NCBI GenBank assembly: GCA_037176705.1
Contig: CM073886.1
Location: forward strand, 21,003,501 to 21,067,500
Direction: 5' to 3'
DNA length: 64,000 bases
Source: Molossus alvarezi
Lineage: Eukaryota > Chordata > Mammalia > Chiroptera > Molossidae
Program-made: the position numbers and the translations under genes
Notes under the pieces: model-generated
Told to the model about the DNA's origin: nothing
What the model saw: the letters and a program-made list of their open reading frames with translations, nothing else
Database searches by the model: none
Part shown: positions 20,603 to 31,552 of the stretch, one piece after another
Position numbering within the stretch: position 1 is the stretch's first letter
How the letters are laid out: each line of letters opens with the position of its first letter

Positions 20603-22083
20603 GAAAAAGGACACCAAAGTTGGAGGGATCATAATTCTGGATTTCAGGTTATACTACAAAGTCACTGTAATCAAAACAGCCTGGTACTGGCACAGGAACA
20701 GGCATATAGATCAATGGAACAAAAGAGAACCCAGGAATCTACCCAAAACATTATGCTCAATTAATATTTGACACAGGAGGCAAGAGCATACAATACAGAC
20801 AGTCTCTTCCATAAATGGTGTTGGGAAAATTGGACAGGTACATGCAAAAAAATGAAACCAGACCATCAACTTACACCAAACACAAGAATAAACTCAAAAT
20901 GGATAAAAGACTTAAATGTAACTCATGAAAACCATAAAAATCCTAGAAGAAAATATAGGCAGAAAAATCTCAGATATCATACATAGACTTTTCACTGATA
21001 CATCACCTAGGGCAAGAGAAACAAAGGAAAAATTAATAAATGGGACTGCATGAAATTAAAAAAGCTTCTGCACAGCAAAAGACACCAGCATCAAAATGAA
21101 AAGGGAACCCACTGTATGGAAGAACATATTTGCCAATGATACATTGGATAAAGAGTTAATTTCCAAAATGTATAAAGTACTCACACAATTCAACAAAAGG
21201 AAGACAAACAATCCAATTAAAAAAATAGGCAGAGGACATGAATAGACACTCTCCAAAGAGGACATACAAATAGCCAAGAGACATATGAAAAAGTGCTCAA
21301 TGTCCCTAATCATTAGAGAGATGCAAATTAAAATGACTATGAGGTGTCACCTCACACCTGCCAGAATGGCTGCCATCAACAAACCATCAAACAAGTGCTG
21401 GTGAGGGTGTGGAGAAAAGGGGACTCTAGTACACTGCTGGTGGGAATGCAGACTAGTGCAGCCACAATGGAAAACAATGGTGTTTCCTCAAAAATTAAAA
21501 ATGGAAATGCCATTTGACCCAGTAATCCCACTTCTAGGTATATATCCTAAGAAGCCCGAAACATCAATCAGAAAGAATATATGCACCCTTTTGTTCATAG
21601 CAGCACTATTTACAATAGCTAAGATCTGGAAACAGCCCAAGTGTCCACCAGTAGATGAGTGGATAAAAAAGCTGTGGTACATGTACACAATGGAATACTA
21701 TGCAGCTGTAAAAAAGAAAGATGTTTTGCCCTTTGAGATAACTTGGTGGGTATTATGCTAAGCAAAATAAGCCAATCAAATACAAGTAACACATTATCTC
21801 ACTTATTTGTGGAATATAATGAACAATATAAGCTGACAAACAAAATAGATCCAAGACACGGAAGTAGGAAACAGACTGTCAAACCTCAGAGGGAAGTGGG
21901 GTGGGTGGTGGGTGGGGAGAGATAAGCCAAAGAACTTATATGCACATATGCATAAGCAATGGACACAGACAACAGTGTGGTGAAGGCCTGGGGGGAACAT
22001 GAGTGGGCAGGAGAAAGTCAATGGGGCAAAAATGAAGGGACATCTGTAACAATAAAACGAAAAGAACAATTAAGAACAAAAAA

Positions 22084-22807
22084 GGCGGTCCATTTTGTGA
22101 TCGAATTTATTCTTGTTTGGAGTTCTGCCTATAAGATGTAACCCTTGACTGCCTGCCCCAGATGGGCCATGCCCTCCCCCTGCTGGGCTGTGGGTTGAGG
22201 ATTAGTGGGCATGTGGGGGAAGCATCCAGCACGCTCCCCATGTGTAGTGGCCATTTGGTACATAATGGGTGCCTCTGTTGTGATCACATGGTCTGATGCA
22301 GCCCACCACTGCCTGTTTAGGAATTTTTCTAATCTAATCTCATTCAAGCATAAACCACTGCATCCACTCTGAACGTCCCTTCCAGAAGGACAGGAATATG
22401 GAATTTTCAACAATTGCACTTGATGCTGTTTTTCTATGGAATTTGCTGGGAAGAAAGAGTAACTCACGCTCCTCTGAGCCTTGTTTTGGGAATATCATTT
22501 GAACTCATGTAACATGCCCTTTATATTAAAATCCTTAAATAAATTCCACCGACAAAGCGTGGAACAACTAGGCATTTAAAGACGGGCTGGGGGCGGCGCT
22601 GTGGGAGCAGAAGGCTGTAGTCTTAGCTCTGTCCTGGAGTAACACTGCTGGTCCTCCCAGCCCATCCCTGCCTTCCATCCCTGCCACACCTCATTCCAGG
22701 AGGAAGACACTGAGGTTCAGTGAGCTAGCATCTGGATCTCTCATGAAAGTCTCCCAGCTCCCACGTCCTTTCAGGGCACCCCACATTTGGACATCTGGAC
22801 TCCAATG

Positions 22808-22842
<35 letters not shown>

Positions 22843-22980
22843 GGGGTGGGTGTCTTACTTGGTACCTGTAAGGCCAGTTTCTTGAGCTCTTTTCTACCCC
22901 TTGGTTGTCAGAAATCTGAAGTTGGCTTTGTTTGCGGTCTGTTTGGGGTGTTCTTGTTGCACCCCACTCTTGGGCTCTGT
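22084..22980. other. Unassigned sequence with (TG)n
   Basis: No gene is recognised. About 22640-22760 is weakly MIR-like (aggaagacactgaggttcag). A (TG)n run occupies 22811-22840. Confidence 0.35.
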
Positions 22981-24000
22981 GTCAGTGTCCCAGGGCTGTA
23001 ACCACACATGGAATGGCATGAAACAACAGGAATTCATTCCCTCAAGGTTCTGGAAGTTAAAAGTCTGGAATTGAGGTGTCTAGGGTTGATTCCCTTAGAG
23101 CTCTGAGGGAGAATCTGTTCTCTGCCTCTATCCTGACATTTGGTTGGTGCCCCAAATCCTAGGCATTCCTTGTGTTACTGGGACCCCAATGTTTGAGTCC
23201 ATCTGCTCAAAGAGATGCATGCGCAGGAGTCTGCAGTAGAGAGAGACAGAGTTTAATATTGAACCAGCCAACCCAGCGGCACGGAGCTAATGCTTAAGAC
23301 CCCACTCCCTGAAGGTGGGCAGGTTACAGATTATATAGGGCAACATCATAGGACATTGTGGCGTAGTGGGCTCAGGGTTGTGCTGGAAGCTGATTGGTCA
23401 GAGGTGAAATCAGGGTAATAAATAACTTCAAGTCTTGAGAACAGTGCTGAGGTCTGCTCTGTGTCCCTGTGTCCAGTCTCATGGGAAGTAGCCTGGGGGT
23501 CATCCTACCTTAGAGCTCAGGAGCTGAAACATAACTTAGGACAAGATGTTATCTTTAGCCTGCCAGACAGTCGGACCTTCTGACCATTCTTAGTCAGGTC
23601 CGGGCTACCATCTTCTGCTGCCTGGGGGTTGCTGGTTATCCAGAGGAAAGGCTGGGTCTCTGAATGGTATATGTAGAGATATGTGTATTTTAGAGCTAGG
23701 ATTTAAAACTAAATTTCATCAAAATCATAAGAACCGTCAGTTTCCCTTGGCTTGTGGCTGTCTCACTCCATCTCCCAGTGTGTCTGTGTCCGTGTCCGAA
23801 TTTCCTGCTTCTTATAGACACCAGTCATTAGATTCAGTCCCCTTCCTAATCCAGCATGTCCTCATCTTAACTATGGCATCTGTAAAGATGCTATTACTAT
23901 AAGGGCACTTTCTGAGGTGCCAGGTGGACAAGAATTCTGGGGGAACACTTCACCCATTGGACGAAAAGGGGCCACATGCTAACCTGACAAGCCCAGGGAA
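22981..24000 (-). mobile_element. MLT1-like MaLR LTR, interrupted by another LTR-like block
   Basis: Plus-strand text ccagggctgtaaccacacat, ggttctggaagttaaaagtc and ttataGACACCAGTCAT-type phrases (23814-23830) are the reverse of MLT1 LTR consensus order. About 470 bp of foreign LTR-like sequence (23173-23642) splits it. Confidence 0.65.
23173..23642 (-). mobile_element. Candidate solo LTR of an endogenous retrovirus
   Basis: On the minus strand the block has promoter-like ccctatataatctgtaacc, then a GC-rich leader-like part, attaaactctgtctctctct (poly(A)-signal-like attaaa) and an end ggggtcccagtaaca. This is the layout of U3-R-U5. No internal retroviral genes adjoin it. Ends and target duplication are not certain. 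Confidence 0.5.
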
Positions 24001-24076
24001 GGACTGTGTGGCAGACACCCGTGCACACTCAAAGACCTAAAGTAACCACAAAGGATGGTCTGAAATGTAAACTTAA

Positions 24077-24307
24077 AAAAAAATCCTCATCCAAGGATAT
24101 TTTTCCATCCATTTTCAGATAGAGTGGGAGGGAAGAAAGGTGGGAGAGAGAGAAACATCAATATGAGAGAGACACATTGATTGGTTGCCTCCTACATGAC
24201 CCCAACCAGGGTCGGGATTGAACCTCAACGAGGAACATACCCTTGACGGGAATTGAACCCGTGACTGAGGGCCGATGCTCTAACTGCTGAGCCAAACCAT
24301 CCAGGGA
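24077..24307 (-). mobile_element. VES-like SINE, type A, first of three at one target
   Basis: Aaatcctcatccaaggatat start, reversed head ending gccaaaccatccaggga. The target word (aatgtaaactt, 24064-24074) recurs after this and the next two copies. Confidence 0.92.
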
Positions 24308-24319
24308 TGTAATTTAAAC

Positions 24320-24551
24320 TTTTTTTTTTTTTATCATCCTCACCTGAGGACATTTTTTGCATTTATCTTCAGATAGAGTGGCAGGGGGAGAGACAAAGAG
24401 GAACATCTATGTGAAACATGGACTGGTTGCCACCCACAACCCTAACTGGAGCTGGGGACTGCAACCGAGGTACGTGCCCTTAGCGGGAACCAAACCCAGG
24501 ACTCTGGTCTGTAGTCCGACACTCTAACCACTGAGCCAAACCGGCCAGGGC
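24320..24551 (-). mobile_element. VES-like SINE, type A, second of three
   Basis: T11, atcctcacctgaggacattt, body with some deletions, reversed head ending gccaaaccggccagggc. Flanked by aatttaaactttt at about 24311-24323 and 24553-24565. Confidence 0.93.
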
Positions 24552-24565
24552 AAATTTAAACTTTT

Positions 24566-24817
24566 TTTTTTTTTTTTTATCCTCACCCCAGGATATTTTT
24601 CCATTTTTTGTACAGATAGAGTAGGAGGGAGAGAGAGGAAGGGAGAGAGAGAGAGAAACATTGACGTGAAGGGACACATCAAGTGGCTGCCACCCGCACG
24701 ACCAACCAGGGCCGGGGACAAACTGCAACCGAAGTACGTGCCCTTAGCGGGAACCAAACCCGGGTCTCTCCGGACCGCAGGCCGACGCTCTAACCGCTGA
24801 GCCAAACCGGCCAGGGC
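24566..24817 (-). mobile_element. VES-like SINE, type A, third of three
   Basis: T-tract, atcctcaccccaggatattt, reversed head ending gagccaaaccggccagggc. Perfect TSD aaatttaaactttt at 24552-24565 and 24818-24831. This copy is closest to the local consensus and probably the youngest. Confidence 0.95.
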
Positions 24818-25117
24818 AAATTTAAACTTTTTAATTAAAAGAAGTTTATGGTAGGTAGTCAGGTCCTAGGCTGGTATCTTCCCTGACAAAGGTCAATTTT
24901 CACCTTAATGAAAGCCTGTTGTCTTTTTGCATCTAAGATAACATACCTTGGGAATGTGGGGTAACTTCTTTTTTTCAGACCCCTCAGGGCACAACCTGTG
25001 CACCAGGGTGGAAACCACAGACTCCCTCATTATTATTATAATGTTAATTGTTGACTATTAACTATTCTGTACCCACTTATGTAAAAGAAAGATGTGTCTA
25101 TCATTTTACTTTAAAAA

Positions 25118-25312
25118 AATTCTTGATTTTTTTTTTTTTAGAGAGGAAGAGAGAGAGACATAGATGTGAGAGAGAAACATTGATCAGCTGTCTCCCGCAT
25201 GTTCCCCACTGGGGATCAGGTCCTCAACCCTGGCTTGTGCCCTGACCAGGAATCAAACTGGGACCTCTCAGTCCATGGGAGACGCCCAGCCACTGAGCCA
25301 CACCTCCTGGGC
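25118..25312 (-). mobile_element. VES-like SINE, type B-related
   Basis: T13, agagaggaagagagagagac, ccccactggggatcaggtcc, reversed head ending gagccacacctcctgggc. The head differs from other B copies (ggacctctcagtccatggga), similar to the copy at 157. Confidence 0.85.
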
Positions 25313-26530
25313 ATAGCCTACTTTTTATTCAATCCCAGAGATTTCCCTGCTTTGCTTTCTCCCGCCGCCCTCATCTGTCACCACTGGATTTCCTGTAACC
25401 CACTACGCCTTCTCTTTTGATTGTGATGTATAAATTAAGGCGCAAACTGCCATCCTCTGGAGCCCTATCTCAATCCATTGAGGTTTTGCTTTCCGGCATT
25501 TGTCGACAGTCTGGCTCCAACGCGCAAAATTCTTCACGGGTTTACATTTCTTACATTGACAGCCCCACGTCAGCTCCCATCTCTTCCTGAGTTATCGGGG
25601 CAAGGAACTCTGACCGGACATCTTCCCAGAAGGGGCGTCCAGATCCCTTGGTGCACAGGACCCAGGGAGGAAAGCCCGAGGACCGAGAGTGACCACTCAC
25701 TGGGGGAGGGGATGAAAGGGCGAGGTCAGGTGGGGGTGGGGGATGGGTCCAGGGCTAGGAAGGGAACTCAGCAGGGGAGTCCGAGACACTTTTTCATGTG
25801 CCTCCTGCTTGTGACGACAGAGAGAGGGGTGGGGGCGGGGGAGGGTTTAGACAGACAGCTAGGCAGAATCCAATGCCAGAATGTTCCCTGCGAGGGGGTA
25901 GTTTTCTGCTCAGATCAGGAGCTGGGGTGGAGAGAGGAGTGCTTCAAGGAAAGCAGAGTTGCTGGGGGTGGCCCTCCGGTGGTTGCAGTGTGCAGCTGAG
26001 GTGTTGCTGGGGGTGGCCCTTGGTGGTTGCAGTGTGCAGCTGAGGTGAAGGACCCTGAGTTGGAGGCCTGATCCCAGCAGCGGTGCAGGGTACTGGCTCC
26101 CAGCCTAGAGAGCGACAGGAGCAGGACGGCGAGGGCTCAGACAGGTGATCTGGAAAAACCCTTCACGCACTCTCCTCTGCACAGCCCTGTGTGTGTGTGT
26201 GTGTGTCGCGCAGTGCGGTGACTCAGGAGTATGGAGGGGTTTGTGGGGGGCAGGTGGGGACGGGGTCACTTTAGAAATAAAGATCTCAGGACCTGCCCAC
26301 CACCCTGCTTCTTTCCAATGACCCTGGTGACTGCAGTGATAAGTCCTGTTTACTGCAGACTGGGACCTGGCAGGCTGGAGGATCCCAGTCCGCCACGCTG
26401 GGCCTGCTCCCACCATTCTCAGCCGGCCCCTCTCAGTGGGCTCTGGGCCTTCTCACCTCCTGGCAGCCCTTCCTGTCCCTTAAGGTGGACCTGCAGGACA
26501 GAGCCAGGTGACACACTTGCCCTAACACTC
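25313..26530. other. Unassigned GC-richer sequence
   Basis: No exon is recognised. Contains frames of up to 173 codons (25478-25999, plus) without known domains. A short GT run lies at 26187-26205, and a tandem duplication at 25958. Confidence 0.35.
25958..26044. repeat. Two-copy tandem duplication of about 45 bp
   Basis: The unit gttgctgggggtggccct...tgcagctgag occurs at 25958-26000 and 26003-26044, with one small substitution/deletion patch (ccggt versus tggt). Confidence 0.9.
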
Positions 26531-27615
26531 TGTTACTGGCTAGGTTGTGTCCCACCCCTCCCATTCCTGTGTTGAAGTCCTAACCCTAGTACCTCAGAGT
26601 AGGACTGTATGTGGAGATGGGGTGTTCAGAGAGGTAATTAAGTTAAAATGAGGTCATTAGGGTGGATCGACATTCAATGACTGGTGTCCTTATAAAAAGA
26701 GGGAATTTGGACATGGACACGCATAGAGGGAGAACGCCATATAAACATGAGATGCTCATCTACACACCAAGGATTTCTCAGAAGAAGCCATGCAAATTAA
26801 AACAACAATGAGGTATCACTTCACACCTGTCAGAATGGCCGCCATCAACAAATCATCAAACAACAAGTGTTGGCGAGGGTGTGGACAAAAGGGGACTCTA
26901 GTACACTGCTGGTGAGAATGCAGACTGGTGCAGCCACTATGGAAAACAATATGGTGTTACCTAAAAAAATTAAAAATTGAACTTCCATTTGATCCAGTGA
27001 TCCCACTTCTAGGAATATGCACTAAGCAGCCTGAAACACCAATCAGGAAGAATATATGTACCCCCATGTTCATAGCAGCACTATTTACAATAGCTAAGAT
27101 CTGGAAACAGCCCAAGTGTCCATCAGTAGATAAATGGATAAAAAAGCAGTGGTACATATACACAATGGAGTACTATGCAGCTGTAAGAAAGAAAGATCTC
27201 TTATCCTTTGAGACGACACGGAGGGACCTGGAAAGTATTATCCTAAGTGAGACAGGCCAAGCAGAAAAAGACAAAAACCACATGATCTCACTTATTTGTG
27301 GAATATAATGAACATAACAGTCTGAGGAATACAGTAGATCCAGAAGCATGGAAGTAGGGTACAGACTGACAACCCTCAGAAGAGGGGGTGGTAGGGGAGA
27401 GATAAACCACAGAACTTATATGCATGTATGCATAACTGATGGACATGGACAACAAAGCCAGGGACAGGGCGGGGAGGATGGGGAGGAGGGTGCCAATGGG
27501 GTAAAAAACAAGAAACATCTGTAAAAAAAATAAAATTAAAAAAAAAAATTAAAAAAAAAAGAAGCAGCCAACCTGCCAGCACCTTGATCTCAGTCTTCCA
27601 GCCTCTAGGACCATG
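26531..27615 (+). mobile_element. MLT1-like MaLR LTR split by L1
   Basis: Starts tgttactggctaggttgtgt, then ggtaattaagttaaaatgag, ggtgtccttataaaaagagg; resumes after the L1 with ccaacctgccagcaccttga and cagcctctaggaccatgag. This is MLT1 LTR order on the plus strand. Confidence 0.8.
26791..27559 (+). mobile_element. 5'-truncated L1, ORF2 C-terminus plus 3'UTR
   Basis: The TSD agaagaagcca (26780-26790) and agaagcagcca (27560-27570) bounds it. A frame at 26928-27308 of 126 codons still encodes the ORF2 C-terminal block with IPLLGICTKQP, KIWKQPKCPSVDKWIKK and YTMEYYAAVRKKD, then the 3'UTR and an A-rich tail. It is one of the less decayed L1 pieces but has no 5' part. Confidence 0.93.
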
Positions 27616-27748
27616 AGGATGGAGTTCCGTTGTTGGAGGCCCCAGTCCTTACTTGATGAATGTACACTCCCACTCTGTCCCCGGGGCTGGGCCAGCTCCC
27701 AGTGACCTAGCACTCATCCCTGTGGTTGTTTCCAAGCTTGATTTTCTT

Positions 27749-27998
27749 TTTTTATTCTCACCCAAGGACTTTTTTCCCCCCATTCATTTTCAGATAGAAC
27801 GGGAGGGAGAGAGGGAGGAAGAGAGAGAGAGAAACATCCATGTGAGAGAGACACATTGAATGGTCATCACCCACACAACCCCAACCAGGGCCGGGGACAA
27901 ACTGCAACTGAAGTACTTGCCCTTAGTGGGAACCGAACCCCAGACTCTCTGGTCCACGGGCCAACGCTCTAACCATGGAGCCAAACCGGCCAGGGCGA
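27749..27998 (-). mobile_element. VES-like SINE, type A
   Basis: Tttattctcacccaaggact start, reversed head ending gccaaaccggccagggc. Perfect 16-bp TSD caagcttgattttctt at 27733-27748 and 27999-28014. Confidence 0.96.
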
Positions 27999-28133
27999 CA
28001 AGCTTGATTTTCTTAACCACACACAGCTGCCTTTTCCAAATGAAACCTTATCTGACAGCTTGATATGTAAAACAGAAACAGTTGATTGAAGCAATGGGAG
28101 GAGCTGCCTGGCCCCACTGTTTTGACATTTTTT

Positions 28134-28335
28134 CTTTATTGTTTAGAGAGAGAGGAAGGGAGAGGGAGAGAGATAAAAACATTGATGAGAGAGAACATCG
28201 ATTGGCCGCCTCCTGCATGTCCCGCACTGGAGATTGGGCCCACAACCTGGGCATGTGTCCCGATTAGGAATCGAACCAGTGACCTCTTGGTGCATGGGTC
28301 CACGGCTCAACCACTGAGCACCACCTGCCGGGCTC
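28134..28335 (-). mobile_element. VES-like SINE, type B
   Basis: Tttattgtttagagagagag, cccgcactggagattgggcc, reversed head ending gagcaccacctgccgggctc. Flanks tttgacattttttct and tctgacattcttttct are similar. Confidence 0.88.
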
Positions 28336-28619
28336 TTCTGACATTCTTTTCTCACCTAACCTCTGTCAGTCCTTGGTGCTTTCCACACAAGAGAGTTTAC
28401 AAACCCCTGCCCTGGAGGGTTGCTTATACCCTCCTTGGAGAAGAGCTCCAAGTCTGAGGTGGGCAGGAATACCCCCCCAGGAAAACATGAAACCTGCCAC
28501 TTCCCTCTTGGCCTTTACCATGATGTCCCAGGGTTTTATTATTATAGAGAAATAATCTGATGGATTGATTTCCAATCAAATATTAGGAGACTCAGAACAG
28601 GATGGAACACACCTTGCAG

Positions 28620-29005
28620 CTGGATGCCAGGGTTCAAGACTCTCCTCCACCACTGACTAGCTGACAGCCCTTTGAGAGCAAGTCACCTAAGCTCTAGGAG
28701 CCACGGACTTCTCACCTGTAAACTGGGAATAGATGCTTAGATTGTGGGCTGAGATGCAACCTAGAGGAATAGAATAAATGTGAATTTTAAACTCAGACAG
28801 ACCTGAGTGTGTCTACCTTTCAGCTGTGTCATCTTGGGTAAGTTGATTGACATCTCTTATCCAAGATTGTTTGACGTCTCGGTTTTCTCACCTGTAACAC
28901 GTGGGCAAGAAGGGCAGCCTACAGGGCTGTCCTGGGGCTTGAATAGATCATGTGTGCAGTGTCTCCCACAGAAATTGACATGTAGTAGGTGCTCAATTAA
29001 AGTCA
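28620..29005 (+). mobile_element. Two MIR relics in tandem
   Basis: The first has tccaccactgactagctgac and cttctcacctgtaaactggg. The second (from about 28785) has ttcagctgtgtcatcttggg, cggttttctcacctgtaaca and a tail with gtagtaggtgctcaattaaa. Confidence 0.8.
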
Positions 29006-29034
29006 GTTCTCTCTTAACTCCCCCCCTTTTTTTT

Positions 29035-29110
29035 GGTAGACCAGGGATCAGCAATTTTTCTGGAAAGGAACAGAGTGAATATTTTAGGCTTTGGAATTGC
29101 TGAGATACTG
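29035..29110. mobile_element. hAT-type MER fragment
   Basis: Agaccagggatcagcaattt and gaatattttaggctttggaa match the end of the same element class as at 8125. Confidence 0.6.
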
Positions 29111-29780
29111 AATATCTATGTACCCCTCAGAGATACAAATGTGGAAATTAGGTAGGAATATGCATATGAAGGTAGTCTTGGAAAGATTAAAGCACCTTCT
29201 TGGGGAACTGCCTCTTTTACAAGAAAGAGGCAGGGAGAGCAGCTAACCCTAGGGGACAGAGACCTTGGAAATTCTAATTCTGGCAGCACTAGCTTCTCAG
29301 CCATTCTCAATTTCGCCAGCAGGGGGCGCCGAGGGACCACTTTCCTCTGGGTGTCTGAAATCAGGAAGTCAGCTGCGCGGGGACCAGAAGATGGGAGATT
29401 TGGGGAGATGGCCCAGATGACCTCCAAGTGTCTTTCCTGCCCATTGAATCTCGGCAGTTTTTTCAGAGGAAGGCACGGGATGTTCTGCCCGGAGCTAGCT
29501 GGCAGCAGTGGGAACACGGAGGAACAACCCCTTTCCCCGGAGACGGAATAAAATAAAAATGCAGCCATGTTGCAGGTGGCCGTCATCCTGGGGTTTCAGT
29601 ATGTTCCCTTTACCACTCCTTTCGGTTAGTATGTATGTGTTTATAGAGGGATGGATAGGGAAAAGAACCCCAGGGTTTTCTTTAATTAAAGGCAGGCCCC
29701 TTAAACACACGACTAATACTAGGCAGAAAAAAAAAAGGTCAGATGGGGCTGGGCTTGGACTCTGAGGACCCATAGATGAT
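29111..29780. other. Unassigned sequence
   Basis: Contains cagcagggggcgccgaggga (29319-29338), a close match to the CTCF core CCAGCAGGGGGCGC. No exon is recognised, although 156-codon frames exist on the minus strand. Confidence 0.4.
29317..29336 (+). promoter_or_regulatory. Candidate CTCF-binding site
   Basis: The text gccagcagggggcgccgagg contains the CTCF core word CCAGCAGGGGGCGC without mismatch. It lies outside recognisable repeats. CTCF binds such motifs to shape chromatin loops; occupancy cannot be seen from sequence. Confidence 0.65.
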
Positions 29781-29796
29781 ACTCTTTTAGCCTTTA

Positions 29797-29854
29797 TTTT
29801 ATTTTTCTTTAATGATTTGGGAGAGAGAGGAAAGGAGAGAGAGAGAGAGAGAGA

Positions 29855-29893
<39 letters not shown>

Positions 29894-30041
29894 TGATGAG
29901 AGAGAACATTGATTGGCCACCTCCTGCATGCCCCCCACTGGGGATCGGGCCCACACCCTGGGCATGTGCCCTGACCAGGAATCGAACCACTGACCTTTTG
30001 GTGCATGGGTCGATGCTCAGTCACTGAGCCACACTAGCCGG
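29797..30041 (-). mobile_element. VES-like SINE, type B with expanded GA tract
   Basis: Tttttctttaatgatttggg, long (GA)n at about 29821-29890, ccccccactggggatcgggc, reversed head ending gccacactagccgg. Perfect 16-bp TSD actcttttagccttta at 29781-29796 and 30042-30057. Confidence 0.95.
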
Positions 30042-30204
30042 ACTCTTTTAGCCTTTAAAGCCTCAAAGAAGCTGTGAAGCAAGACTGTCTGACTGCCTCC
30101 AGTGGCTACCCGCACTTGTCTTGATGAGTGTGGTCTGTTCCATGATTCTTCGGGTCTCCACCTGGGAAACTGGAAGAAACGGCACAGAAGGGTCCCCTGT
30201 GTAG

Positions 30205-30365
30205 GGCGGTGTCTACAAAGCAGCATCAGCATCACTGGGAGATGCTTAGAAACACACGTTCAGGAGCCCCAGCCATGACCGCCTGAGTCAACGCTGCAGT
30301 TAGGGCCAGCAATGGGCCTTGAACAACTTCTCCAGGTGACTTTGATGATGCTCAAGTGGGAGACT
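30205..30365. mobile_element. MER5-type hAT relic
   Basis: Agcagcatcagcatcactgg, gatgcttagaaacacacgtt and caggtgactttgatgatgct follow the MER5 order. Both ends are eroded. Confidence 0.7.
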
Positions 30366-30369
30366 CTGG

Positions 30370-30540
30370 TGTCCTGTAGCTGTTTCCAATCTTGGCTGCA
30401 CATTGAAATCACTTGGCTTTTTCAGGTCCTGATGAGGGGACCACACCCCAGACCAGTTATATCAGGCCCTCGGGGATTGGGACTAGCATCTGTGGGTGTT
30501 TGAAGCTCCCTAGGTGATTCCAGTGCAGCCAAGGTCAAGC
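30370..30540. mobile_element. MER5-type hAT relic
   Basis: Cttggctgcacattgaaatc, gaccacaccccagaccagtt, ctaggtgattccagtgcagc, a second MER5-like copy next to the first. Confidence 0.7.
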
Positions 30541-30544
30541 ACCC

Positions 30545-30720
30545 GGGTGTAGTGGAAAGTGGTTTTGGCGTTAGCCAGACCCGAGTTCAAATCCCAGGTT
30601 TGTAACTTACTAGCTATTTGACCCTGGGCAAAGCAAGTCACTTCCTGACCCACAGTTCCTTTTTGTGGAATTGAGATGCTTCCTCTCTCGCTGAATTGTT
30701 TAAAGCTGGGACAGATGAAG
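30545..30720 (+). mobile_element. MIR relic
   Basis: Gtgtagtggaaagtggtttt, ccgagttcaaatcccaggtt, ctatttgaccctgggcaaag give MIR head and core order. Confidence 0.8.
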
Positions 30721-31039
30721 GAGCTGGAACCACACCCGCATCCAGTGGGGTCCAGCACACAATAGCTCCGCTTTCCTGCTTTCTTTTCTTAGTCTGTGGG
30801 GTTTTCCTGCTCTGAAAAATCCCACATATTTTTCTTTGCATCCCCAGGGTATAAGCAATCCCCAGGGTATGCCCATTTCGGGGAGAAAGCTGGGGAAGTG
30901 GGCATCTGAAATGCTTAGCTACTGGATTTCTTACCTGACAGTCTTGCTGGGAGAGACTAGGGTGACCTTTCTCTGTTTGTCTCAATACAGGTCAGCCCTG
31001 TCTGTTTAAGTTAAAGACCCACAGTTCCCTTGACCTTTA
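30721..31039. other. Unassigned sequence
   Basis: No gene or repeat is recognised. The local duplication ccccagggtataagcaatcc and ccccagggtatgcccattt lies at 30842-30875. Confidence 0.35.
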
Positions 31040-31311
31040 GGAATCTGTCCTGATACAAACAAAATGGCCAGCACATTAGGATATGTGTACAAAGATACTT
31101 ATTGGTGTGTTGTTTGCCCTGGAAATAACTGGAAACATAACTTTACTAATGGATTAATTGGAGCACATTCAGTATTACAAACCGTTAAAAAGAATAGGAT
31201 AGATGTATGTTCATGAGATGAGCTGTATATTGTTAAGTGAAAAAGCAAATTTCTGGTTCATGCCTGTGACATGATTTTGGATGAAGAGCCTCTGTATTAT
31301 ATGTATACTCC

Positions 31312-31345
<34 letters not shown>
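31312..31345. repeat. (GT)n microsatellite
   Basis: An uninterrupted GT run directly before the SINE at 31354. Confidence 0.97.
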
Positions 31346-31346
<1 letters not shown>

Positions 31347-31353
31347 ATAAAAC

Positions 31354-31552
31354 AAAGCATGGACCAGTTGGTTGAGCATTGTCCCATGCACCGAAGGGTT
31401 GCTGGTTTGATTCCCGGTCAGGGCACATACTTGGGTTGGGGGGCTCGATCCCCAGTGTGGGGCAAGCAGGAGACAGTTTCGATCGATGTTTCTCACATTG
31501 ATGCTTCGATCTCTCTCTCCCTCTCTAAAAATCAATAAAAAATATTTTAAAA
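31354..31552 (+). mobile_element. VES-like SINE, type B
   Basis: Head ggaccagttggttgagcatt, box B-like ggtttgattcccggtcaggg, ctcgatccccagtgtggggc, and tail ctctaaaaatcaataaaaaa. One of few plus-strand copies, and it gives the forward reading of type B. Confidence 0.93.

Larger units (their letters stand above)
19403..21761 (+). pseudogene. L1 ORF2 (reverse transcriptase) remnant
   Basis: The L1 ORF2 protein nicks the target and copies L1 RNA. Visible pieces: [20 protein letters not shown] followed by the active-site region, which reads FTSD where L1 has F/Y-A-D-D, so a catalytic Asp is lost; FIIATKELRYLGINLTKEGK after the SINEs; and a C-terminal block with IPLLGIYPKKP, KIWKQPKCPPVDEWIKK and YTMEYYAAVKKKD. 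Reading frame changes several times. Confidence 0.9.
19403..22083 (+). mobile_element. 5'-truncated L1 with ORF2 3' half and 3'UTR
   Basis: Begins within the ORF2 reverse transcriptase region and runs through the C-terminal domain and 3'UTR (gaacttatatgcacatatgc, gacatctgtaacaataaaac) to an A-rich end. It is split by a type B SINE, itself split by a type A SINE, and by a 25-nt SINE head at 20571. Frameshifts and stops show it is inactive. Confidence 0.92.

Noticed and set aside
25478..25999. 173-codon open frame on the plus strand
   Set aside because: Gly/Arg-rich, passes through the tandem duplication, no recognisable domain.
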